From Plantago ovata (lineage: Eukaryota > Streptophyta > Magnoliopsida > Lamiales > Plantaginaceae): a stretch of 64,000 bases of DNA. The stretch covers positions 111,536,261-111,600,260 of the forward strand of contig CM051455.1 in assembly GCA_028274465.1 (NCBI GenBank), written 5' to 3'. Each line of letters opens with the position of its first letter. The stretch's first letter is position 1. Both the position numbers and the translations under genes were made by a program. Shown in pieces: positions 45,208 through 54,172 of this stretch. Under the pieces are notes generated by a model, which ran no database searches, was not told the origin of the DNA, and saw only the letters and a program-made list of their open reading frames with translations.

Positions 45208-46045
45208 CCTAAAGGTGGGCAAAGAAGAAGTTAGGATGGTTTGTGATAGTCCGAGAGGTCCTTTTAGGTATAGTCATTACGTTCGACCTCCCGAACGGAG
45301 AAAAATCTCAAACGAAAGAAAAGAAGTTACTCTACAGTAAAGCAAAAGTAGAGCGAGGAGCATACATGGAGCGACCAACTGCTCGACGCATAAGAAAAGC
45401 GAACAGCATACCCACATGCATATAAAACAGGCGAAGAGCGAGCATGCATATATAAAACTCGAAGAGCAACCGAGCGACCAACTGCCCGAAAAGACTTCCT
45501 ACAGTTACAGCTACGGCCTTAATCTAAGGAGGAGGCGACAAGGGGTATGCAGCGAAGAAAATAAAGGCATAAAGAACAGGGAACTACTCCTACGGCCATG
45601 CAAATCAAATCGACTCAATTCGATCCCATTAAGGTCCGGTTACAGGTCCGTTTACTGTTTATTAGGTCCAAGGCCGTTCTTAGGCCGTCATCCACCGGTA
45701 ATTATTCAGATAACATCATTCCGGGAAGACGAAATCAAAAAGGGCGAAACCGAAATATAAAGGGCGAAACCGAGAAACAAAAGAGGAAACCGTAAAGCAA
45801 AAGGGCAGGAAATTCAAGGCAAAAAGAGAAGAAATTCAAGGCAAGTGACAGGAAACTTACTTGTTATTAAGTGGATGAAGGTTTGAAACCCGAAAGGAAG
45901 CCGTAAAAGTCGGAAATTCGCCTGAAAACCGGATTCTGCACACCGGAAAAGCTCCTCGCGCGTCCCTTGTCTCGATCACTCACACTCGTCGATCACAGAA
46001 ATTCTCCTCGCTCTCTCTTTTTAGCTCTGAATATTCGGATTGCGA
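45208..46045 (-). other. 5' leader of the antisense gene, probably with an intron
   Basis: On the minus strand a good donor, CAAGTAAGTTT, lies near 45868, and the ATG is directly preceded by an acceptor-like CACCTTTAG. A leader intron of about 660 nt is therefore likely. No ORF. The segment contains repeats of GGGCGAAACCGA near 45745-45775. Confidence 0.4.
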
Positions 46046-46068
46046 AAAGTGTGGAATGACCGAGTGTT

Positions 46069-46081
46069 GACCTATTTATAG
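46069..46081 (-). promoter_or_regulatory. TATA box for the antisense gene of B
   Basis: The minus strand reads TTCTATAAATAGG, a strong plant TATA box. It lies about 860 bp upstream of the antisense ATG and close upstream of the proposed leader exon. It lies in the internal region, not in an LTR, so the antisense gene seems to have its own promoter. Confidence 0.6.
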
Positions 46082-46414
46082 AAGGGTATCTCGGGGATAC
46101 GAAACGACGCATGCCCTCGCGCCATCCGGACCGACCACGTACCCAAGATCAACGGCCCAGATTACAGCCGCCGGGCGAATTACCCATTTTGCCCTCCACG
46201 ATCCCGCTCTGGCGCGGGCACAGTTCCCAATGTTGGAGCGAATTACCTAACCACAGTAGACAATTCGCAGCGCGAGCACCACCCTACTCGAGACACACAG
46301 AGACAGATCGACGACCATGATCTTTCCTCCTCGAGACAACATTGAGAAAAATGTTAGAAAAGCAAAAAATCGACGGACACGTGGCAGTGGATCGAGGAGC
46401 CGCTCATAGAGATA

Positions 46415-46765
46415 TCTCTCCTCGAGATTCCTTTTACACAAGTATCTCTCCGCGAGATACTTTCAAAAGAAAAAGCGGCAGGAAGTCATTCCATTCCTTT
46501 TACACAAGTATCTCTCCGCGAGATACTTTCAAAGAAAAAGCGGCAGGAAGTCATTCCTTTCCTTTTACACAAGTATCTCTCCGCGAGATACGTTCAAAAG
46601 AAGAAGCGGCAGGAAGTCATTCCTTTCCTTTTACACAAGTATCTCTCCGCGAGATACTTTGCAAACAAAAAGCGGCAGGAAGTCATTCCATTCCTTTTAC
46701 ACAAGTATCTCTCCGCGAGATACATACAAAAGAAGAAGCGGCAGGAAGTCATTCCATTCCACCAA
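46415..46765. repeat. Tandem repeat with hairpin units upstream of the antisense promoter
   Basis: Five units of about 63-68 bp. Each holds the inverted repeat GTATCTCTCCGCGAGATAC (7-bp arms, 5-nt loop) followed by an A-rich stretch and GCGGCAGGAAGTCATTCC. Hairpins are near 46440, 46508, 46571, 46637 and 46703. Units differ by a few bases. No unit is coding. Confidence 0.88.
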
Positions 46766-46992
46766 GGAATACTTACCCGGATCCGATCTTTTCCCAGCAA
46801 AAATACCTCTTTTCATACGGTCCGAGCAACGTCTGCTCGCACCCTATAAAAAGGGGGTGGAGGGAGAGATAGGAGGAGGGAAAGATACCGAGGCGCGAAT
46901 ACGGAAATCTTTTTTCGCCCACTACTAGTCGAGGCTCTGCTCGACCTCTACTTCAACATAGTTCCTCAACTATTTTCTACAAAGATACTTGG

Positions 46993-47008
46993 AAACTAGG
47001 GGGACATA
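46993..47008 (+). other. Polypurine tract of element B
   Basis: AAACTAGGGGGACATA directly precedes the 3' LTR. It is interrupted by pyrimidines but in the right place. Confidence 0.65.
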
Positions 47009-47763
47009 TGTTAGTGTTGAAATATGTCCAGTCCGCATGTACGAACTGGAGCGGTCTAAGAGCGCGACAAAGCATCATAGTCCGTCCCTCAAGGGGCACG
47101 ACCACACCCAAGTATGTCACTAAGGTGTGGACCGACCAAACATAGGGTCCGACCATCACTGGGAGGACAACCCTCAAAATAAGCTCCTCACAAGGACAAA
47201 GCTGCCAGTGAGCTCGAGGAGCATCTCTCGGGCTCGAGGAGACCTTACGTCAAGGTAACGCTCCTTGACAGAAACTAAGCAGGACACTACTCGCATCTTC
47301 CACGTACAAGGAAGGCACGAGGACCCTGAGCGACCAGCCATGGTTGCTCCCTTGGGCCAAGGCCCATGGACCTCCTTAATGGGCCTGGGCCGAGGAAGGC
47401 CTCAATCCTACCCGTACACGTGTCGCGATCCTACACTACCAGAAGTTGAAAGGTCACAAGTATATAAAGGCCTCATTTACTCCTCAACAGTAAGCACTAA
47501 TAACTCCTCTCGACCACCACCTTTACTACTCGTACTAGGGAAGCCTCACAACTCCCTATTCGTAAAGTCGCCTCTCCGGTCTGATACCTTACAGACCGGG
47601 CAAGAGTCACTAACCCCCCCCCCTCTAGTCTATTTCAGGTACGAGGAAGCTACAAGAAGGCTCATTTCCTATCTCAGAGTGATACTACAAGAAGAAGAAC
47701 TAGAATGACTTAGACTAGCGACTTATTGCGAACTTATAGAGAAATACAAATTACCCTTCAACA
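47009..47763 (+). repeat. 3' LTR of element B, 755 bp
   Basis: Nearly identical to 33861-34614. Differences include a shorter C-run, two extra bases in CACGACCACACCC near 47097, and scattered substitutions. Followed by CAGGT. Confidence 0.95.
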
Positions 47764-47768
47764 CAGGT

Positions 47769-47880
47769 GACATACCTGTAAGTATGGTCGAGCCCCTTGA
47801 GGGACAGTCCTTAGAGCCTTTTCGCGCTCTTAGACCGCTCCAGTTCCTAAATGCGGACTGGACATATTTTAACACCAGCA
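47769..47880 (-). repeat. 5' LTR of element D, outer piece
   Basis: Continues D's LTR beyond B (GACATACCTG..) to the terminal CACCAGCA. It matches the outer 110 bp of the A and B LTRs in reverse. Confidence 0.85.
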
Positions 47881-48364
47881 TTTTTTATGGTAGATTAAAG
47901 CTTCATAAACTTCCACGGTATGCATGGAACTCACCAACGTTTATTGAATTTGATTTAATCGTTCGATGCTATCAACAACAAAGCCTTGAGGTCTACTATA
48001 GAATGATTTTGGTAATCACCTCCTCAATCACTTTTGTATTTTTGTTATCATTTTAGTTTTCAGACGATATTCATGGGACTTCAATATCCTGATTAGTTTG
48101 TTCGTGTTGTAGCGGGATGTGTTTGAGCACAATTGATTCATCCGTGTTAATGATTATATTACAGGAATGTTATTTTCCGTCCCATTTTACTATTCGCAGG
48201 CCATAAATTTGACATATTGCATAGTACTCGTAAGTTAGCATAAATAGCAAAATGACCCCAATATTTTAATTTAACATAAAATTTGAAAATAATTGACCTT
48301 CGACAAGTATATAAACAACTATTTGACCTATCACTACTTAAAATATACTTTCCATACTTTCCAC
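47881..48364. other. Region between D and the MULE gene
   Basis: A short open stretch (about 47881-48010, plus strand) reads KLHKLPRYAWNSPTFIEFD and ends at a GTAATC that could be a donor. I do not recognise it. The rest is AT-rich with no ORF and may hold the MULE promoter. No terminal inverted repeat could be identified by eye. Confidence 0.35.
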
Positions 48365-51300
48365 ATGTCTTTCGATGAAGATCGCTACGATTATGAACAC
48401 TTGCAATATTGTGAGGTACGCATTTATTTTTCATTCATGATATTTCAATTACTAATTAAGAGGTGACAATAATTGAATTTATAAAGTTAAAAAATTAATT
48501 TAAAAAGGTAAAAAAAGTGGCGTTACGCCAAACATAGAGTTTAGCGTACGCCAAATCTAGATTTGGCGTAACGCCAGACTTAGTGTTTGGCGTTAGGCCA
48601 TTTTTTCTAGTTTCTTTTTTAATTATGTCTTTATTAACATTATTTGTGCGTTTTAATTTTTCAGCGTAACCCTTACATTGATCTGGATGAACACCCTCTT
48701 AACGTTGATGAAGTAGATGATCATCCGGAATGTGAGCCACAATATTATATTTCGGATCCGGAATATGACGATGATGTTGATGGTGTGTTTGGTCCTAATT
48801 GTGATGGTGATGGTGGTGATGATGGCAAGGAGTATGAAGATTATAACCACTTATTTCATGACATGGGTTCATTTACAAGTAAAGAAGCCGGAATGGATGC
48901 AATACACAAATCGGGAAACATAACATGTACTTTGTTACTACCAGTGTGAAGAAAAATCGTATCTACATTGGATGTGAGCGTAGTGGGAAGTACCAAGAGT
49001 ATTGCAGTAATAAAGTCGATGTTGTACATCGTAGATCACGTGGCACGAAGAAGACTGGATGTCCGTTTCATCTAAAGTTGAGAAGGAACAGTGAGAATAG
49101 TCCTTGGGTTGTATGCATGAGCGATAGTAGAGGGAAGCACAACCATGCACTTGGGGATCATCCGCATTGGCATTCATCGGTTGCCAAGTTAAAATAAGTG
49201 AGTTGAAATCTGTGGGTGAGATGTATAATAGTCACATGGCACCTGTGAGCATTCTAGAACAGATGGGGCATCAGTTTCCTGGAAATGTGAGTAATATCAA
49301 ACACGTGTGCAACGCCATATAGAAACAGAAGAAGAGTAATATGGATGGGCTGAGCACGATGCAATACTTTATCAAACTACTGAATGAGCATCACTATTAC
49401 CATTGGGAGAGGGGTGATGAGGGAACAGAGCGTATGGGTGAAGTTGTTTTTGCTCATCCTCATAGTGTGGATTTGGTTCGATTGTTTCCTTATGTATTGG
49501 AGATTGATGCCGCATATGCAACAAATCGATACAGCATGCCATTGGTGGAGGTGATTGGGTTCTTACCAACGGGGAAGAATTTCCATGTTGCGTTTGCATT
49601 CATGAGCAATGAACAGGGGAATAGCTACCTTTGGATGATGGAGAAGTTGGTGAAGTTATTTAGTGGTGTTCAGTTGCCAGGTGTTATTGTGACTGATAGA
49701 GAATTGGCCCTCATGAATAGCATTCATGAAGGTTTTCCAAGTACTACCAACCTACTTTGCAAGAGACAAATTGCCATGGATGTACAACAAAATCATGTAA
49801 AGATGCTGCACTCTAAGTAATGGGAAAATGCTATCCGGTCAAGGTGGACGAAGGTTTTCAATTCAACAACTATGGAGGATTACAAGGAAAAATTGGAGGA
49901 GCTACTCAATGCTTGGAGTTGGTTACCAGAGCTACTCAATGCTTGGAGTTGGTTACCAGGGTTCCAAGACTATCTCATAAATACATGGTTAGATCCATAT
50001 CGAGAAAAGTTCGTGATGTATTCGACGAACCAACATCTACATCTCGGAGCCCAAACTTCTAACAGGTCCTTTTTATTTTCCTTAATGTTTTTTTATTTTG
50101 GATTTTGTATTTTATAAGTTTATCTTTGAAATGTTGGCCAATAGAAAAAGGGTAAGTGCATGTTTAATTCATTATTATTTTTTAATTTGTAGGGTTGAAA
50201 GTGCACATAGTCAGTTCAAAAAATGGTTAGGCAATGCAAGGTCCAACTTTCCTACACTTTTCGGAAAGATACATGAGATGATTGAACTAGAGTTGAATTT
50301 GACTAGAGCAGATTTCGAGCTAAACAGAACTAAACAACCAACACATTGCAGAAAATTCCTATTGTTTCGTAGCCTTGGGGGTGTTGTTTCGCATAAAGGG
50401 ATCAAATTGTTGGTTGATGAGTTATTAGAGACACCTGATGTAGTGGATTGCACTCATGCGTTGCGTACCACGCATGGTTTGCCATGTTCATGTGAAATGA
50501 TTTATCTTAAAAAAAATTTTGTGCCCATTGATCCAGAAAATATCCATCCATTTTGGAAGACTCTTGATTTGGATGCAAAATATGATTGGGTTGAACGTGA
50601 AGGAGCGACTACAGATGATGTTTGTGTTGAAGCGTTCGAGCAGTTTAGAGAGTTTGCATCAGATGCTCAAAAAAGGTCATTAACAGATTATATGCATAAG
50701 CAAAATGTTCCCTGATGAAATTGATATTGAAGAGCCAATTCAACACAAGCATAGAGGCCAACCGAAAAAAGATTTGGGTCAGAGATGCAAAAGCCAATAC
50801 GAGAAGGACACTAAAAAGAAGGACCAGACTGACGACCAGAAGAAGAAGAAGGGTCCAAAAAAGAAAAATCAGACACAATATGAATCTCAGGACCAGTTTG
50901 AGTATCAGGATCAGTCTCATGCCGAAGATCAGTTTCAATATCAGTCTCAGACCCAGGATCAATCTCAAACTCAGGATCAGTCACAAAAGAAGACAGTCCA
51001 GAAAAAGAAGAAAAGCTTGGTAATACCAAGGAAGAAAAGGCAAACAACAAAGGGAAAATTTCCACACGATAAGGATATCCCAATTGTGATAGTACCATAC
51101 ATAGAAGCATGGTTAGATGTGGCAGCTGATGGAAATTGTGGTTTCCGATGTATTGCTTACTTAGAGTATGGCAGCGAAGATTGTTGGGAAAAGGTGTGTG
51201 AAGATATCATTTATGAAATGACGCGTCATCGAGAGATGTATATACAAGTATGCACGGTTATGTTTCTCGGTGAGTGTCTATGTTTCCACACTTTTTTTTA

Positions 51301-51772
51301 CGCCTTTTGTAACGATATACTTTTTGGTACTCATATAATTTTTTATGTGAGTCACTTGTATAGATGATGCTGAGAGAGAGTATAACAGAAGATTAGAAGC
51401 AGTCAAGCATCGCGGTGGTGGTTGTGGAAGACTCAACTGGCTAGATCTTATAGAAATTGGTACTACAATTGCCACCAAGTATCAGGTTGTGCTTCATTGT
51501 TATTGAAGCGTCTAACCATGATGTACCTTCCATTGGAATGGCGTTGCGATGATAATTGGAAACCAAGTCCTCCGTCCCGAGAATGGTCAATGGGGATAGT
51601 AAATGGCAACCACTTCGTAGTTCTTTACATGAAAAATGATGCCCCTGTCGGAAACATACCGAGAGAGTGGAATGTGCTTCATGATGCAGTTGTAGAAGAC
51701 TGGAGATTTTTTATAAAAGTCGACGGGAGATGTTTGGTATTGGTTCAAGAGAAGATGAGAATGAGACCATAA
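48365..51772 (+). pseudogene. Mutator-like (MULE) transposase fused to an OTU cysteine protease domain
   Basis: Exon 1 48365-48415 (MSFDEDRYDYEHL..), intron with GT..TTTTTCAG, exon 2 from 48665. In order: an acidic N-terminus; a FAR1/MudR-type zinc-binding region (CERSGKY, TGCPFHLK, KHNHALG, 48960-49160); the MULE catalytic domain (LEIDAAYATNRYSMPLVEVIG, then VIVTDRELALMNSI, about 49495-49790); an intron 50066-50192; and a SWIM-like zinc motif (THGLPCSCEM, about 50475). Next are an RGQPKK patch, Gln/Asp repeats, and an OTU protease with catalytic DGNCGFR (51130) and VNGNHFVVLY (51600). Frameshifts near 48920, 49197, 50700 and 51490 and stops at 49195, 49320 and 49818 disable it. A 30-bp perfect tandem duplication (ELLNAWSWLP twice) is at 49898-49957. 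Confidence 0.82.
48518..48600. repeat. Inverted repeat in the first intron of the MULE gene
   Basis: Two arms of 41 and 42 nt (48518-48558 and 48559-48600) with no loop, about 80% complementary by eye, centred on AAATCTAGATTT. Each arm contains TGGCGT.ACGCCA-type sub-palindromes. Confidence 0.8.
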
Positions 51773-52034
51773 TTCTAGAGTAGCATAAATTTTTAGTTGC
51801 ATCATTCTTTTGATGAAGTGATGATAAGTAAACATCTGAATGTTATTTGATTAAGTGACAATTTCATTAAAAATGTGTATTACTATCACCGAATATGGTC
51901 AATAAACATCGGAAATACAAATTTGTGTATTAAAAATTAGGATCGGCACGAGTCAAGGGGCCAAGAACAGCAATTTTGAAGCTCTAAACTCACCCACATT
52001 GGTCCCGCATCAATGCGGGTGCAAATGAGGCTCG

Positions 52035-52114
52035 CCCGCATTGATGCGGCACCACGGCGGGGCATGTCCAGTAGCTACTGGACATGCCCCGCCTTGGTGC
52101 CACATCAATGCGGG
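52035..52114. repeat. 80-bp loopless palindrome
   Basis: Arms 52035-52074 and 52075-52114 are reverse complements with two mismatches in 40. The centre is CCAGTAGCTACTGG. It is flanked by a smaller one, CCCGCATCAATGCGGG, near 52005-52020, and by GATATCCAGTAG/CTACTGGACATC at 52115-52138, which reuses the same centre. Confidence 0.93.
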
Positions 52115-52159
52115 TGATATCCAGTAGCTACTGGACATCGCAATCCACTAAAATAGCTA

Positions 52160-52415
52160 CTGAAACATCAACAATCCACAAACAGAAGTAGCATAATCCA
52201 ATGAAACTAACTAGTAAACATCAATAATCCACAAACAAAAGTAACACATCCAATGAAACTAACTAGCAAACATCAAAAATCCACAAACAAAAGTGGCACC
52301 ATCCAATGAAACTAACTAGCAAACATCAACAATCCACAAACAAAAGTGGCACCATCCAATGAAACTAACCAGCAAACATCAACAATCCACAAACAAAAGT
52401 AGCACAATCGCGCAA
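52160..52415. repeat. Tandem repeat, about five units of 57 bp
   Basis: Units of the form AACATCAACAATCCACAAAC, then AAAGTGGCAC, then CATCCAATGAAACTAACTAG. Units 3 and 4 are nearly identical; the outer ones are more diverged. Confidence 0.88.
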
Positions 52416-52416
52416 C

Positions 52417-52910
52417 CTAATCACAACTTCCTCTACGAGAGTTATTCTCAAAAGTTCTGGCCATTTGGTGTAAAACGCTCTTCATGTCATCATACTTGGG
52501 GTCTGGATTGATATCTTGATGGAATTGGGAGACCATAGCTGTGAAACGCACACATACACAATCATGTGCCAAATTTTCACATGTAAAGTTAATAATAACA
52601 CATCAACAATGATTAATGGACTGAAGTACTAGTAGAGAGCTTATGGATAACTCACCTCATCATCATTAGTTGTCTTACTGCAACGGGGAAAAGGTTCTTT
52701 GCTCACCCTCGGATGTGTCCTCTTAAGATACCAATCTAGGTACCCCTCTGCAGTTGCACCTATAGTTGACGGATCTACTCTTGGAAACAAACGTCCAGGA
52801 TCACATACGTACTGTGGCCAATATTCAAATTGTGTTTGGTCAATGTTGTGTTTCACTTTGTAGCTGACAGGGTTCGCTGACCTGTTTGCTTTCAATGGTC
52901 GGATGGGGAG
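52417..52910 (-). pseudogene. PMD gene, 3' part, separated from its 5' part by element F
   Basis: Continues the frame of 61756-61902 after removal of F and one GGGAG. It reads LPIRPLKANRSANP, then a Trp/Tyr-rich tail with EYWPQYVCDPGRLFP and GYLDWYLKRTHPRVS, typical of the C-terminal side of plant mobile domain proteins. A donor near 52655 and an acceptor at 52539 suggest a last exon (52538-52417) reading MVSQFHQDINPDPK..RRGSCD. The phase fits only with the weaker donor at 52652, so this last junction is uncertain. Confidence 0.65.
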
Positions 52911-54172
52911 TGATGAACAAGGATTTGTCGGGTCCCGATTCAGCAAATAAATTTGTTATTTAGCCAAAGGCAATTCACAACTACAACGAAAACCGTAGTG
53001 CAGCAGTAGAATGACCTCGCGTGTCGTTCTCTAAGGACTATAACTAGCTTTATCAAATCTAATTTAGAATATAAAAACAGCAGACGGGATAGCAAAGGTT
53101 TTTCTAACAGATAATGGAGATTGGTGATAGTATGATCCTTCGAAGCATAACGGGTCAATAATCATGTGTAAATTCCTCGGTCTTGCATGGAGATCTTTGA
53201 TCAATCGAATGTCCTGTTGTAATTATTAAGCACTACGAAGATAATGATACTGACAAGTCAATCACTATTGTCCTATTGTGTTCCGTAATTATTCAACACT
53301 ACGAAGATATAGATGCGCATAGGTCGACGAGGGTCCAATTGTGCATAATAATTAATACAACATACGAGAATTTAGGCTGAGCCTGATCAACGAAATAAAG
53401 CAATAACACGGAGTATAGTGCGCGATATAGCCATTAGCATGATTATCTTCCCTTCGCTAAGAATTCACATACTACCACCAACGATAAGTTTAGCTACTTA
53501 TAATAGGCATGCAATCAACAAAAATCATAGAAGAAAACATGTTGAAAGACATATAAAAATAAGTAGAATAAACTGTAAGATACAATGTTACCGAAGGTTG
53601 TCAATCTCCGAAGAATTGCGATCCTACAAGCTCCAACCTGCTATGAAAAGTGTCTCCTAAGCTACAAACCCCCAGAACAGGCTCTGGGAAGTTCCTACCT
53701 AAAACTACAGAGAAAGGTGAGAGAATAGGTCAGGAAAAGTATGAATTTCGGAGAAAAATTGAGCAACTATATATAGGCTACGAAAAAGTGTGGGGCGATT
53801 CGCCCCACGCCCCGGGCGGTTCGCCCGGGAGTAATTTTCGCGGAATTCCGCGTTTTTGGATTTCTTCCCCTTTTCGGACTCGGTGTCTGACTTCTAGTGG
53901 CCTTCTAACCTCCAGATTCGACCCCTAGACTCCAAATCCTATCCGGAAACCTTCAGATACTCCAAATAGGCTTCTGGAACACCAATTCCTTGTCAACTTC
54001 AATATAATATCTCGGAAATCCTCGTTTTTCAACCAAAACCTGTAAAATAAAATCTAAAGGGAAACGTGACACTATTCTAATAAAATGCACTAAAATATAG
54101 CTAAATTAACATTGAGGATAGCTAAAATAGGTGAAAAAGACTCAAATGAAAATGTAAAATACACATTCATCA
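52911..54172 (-). repeat. 3' LTR of element F, 1,262 bp
   Basis: Plus-strand TGATGAACAAGG to TTCATCA. GC-rich palindromes at about 53792-53830 and a TATA box on the minus strand near 53770 (CTATATATAG). Confidence 0.92.

Larger units (their letters stand above)
33861..47763 (+). mobile_element. Element B: complete 13.9-kb Tat-like Ty3/Gypsy retrotransposon
   Basis: TG..CA ends, LTRs 33861-34614 and 47009-47763, target duplication CAGGT, primer-binding site 34617, polypurine tract 46993-47008. Gag-pol on the plus strand (34702-41093) has at least five lesions. An antisense, intron-containing gene occupies 45207-41906. By eye the LTRs differ at about a dozen sites in 754 bp, so the insertion is young relative to its surroundings. 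Confidence 0.95.
33022..47880 (-). mobile_element. Element D: Tat-like retrotransposon, 5' end only, containing nested B
   Basis: Minus strand. 5' LTR pieces 33121-33860 and 47769-47880, primer-binding site 33101-33118, and a short leader 33022-33100 cut by the G insertion. The rest of D lies left of the window. It is related to A and B but visibly more diverged, in keeping with being the oldest layer. Confidence 0.8.
51773..52416. other. Region between the convergent MULE and PMD genes
   Basis: No ORF. 51773-51960 is AT-rich. 52005-52140 is a cluster of GC-rich palindromes, and 52160-52415 is a tandem repeat of about 57 bp. Confidence 0.7.

Noticed and set aside
46415..46765. CRISPR-like array
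   Set aside because: Units are tandem with no unique spacers; eukaryotic element.
46840..46853. Plus-strand TATA-like CTATAAAAAGGGGG just before the 3' LTR of B
   Set aside because: It might drive read-through into the 3' LTR and flank, but nothing coding lies downstream. Not called as a promoter.
46342..46872. ORF of 176 aa over the tandem repeat in B
   Set aside because: Made of repeated translation of a non-coding minisatellite; no start context or homologue in A.
53815..53830. Pol III B-box in GGCGGTTCGCCCGGG motifs
   Set aside because: Resembles GGTTCGANNCC but lacks the invariant A after TTCG, and no A-box or tRNA fold is nearby.
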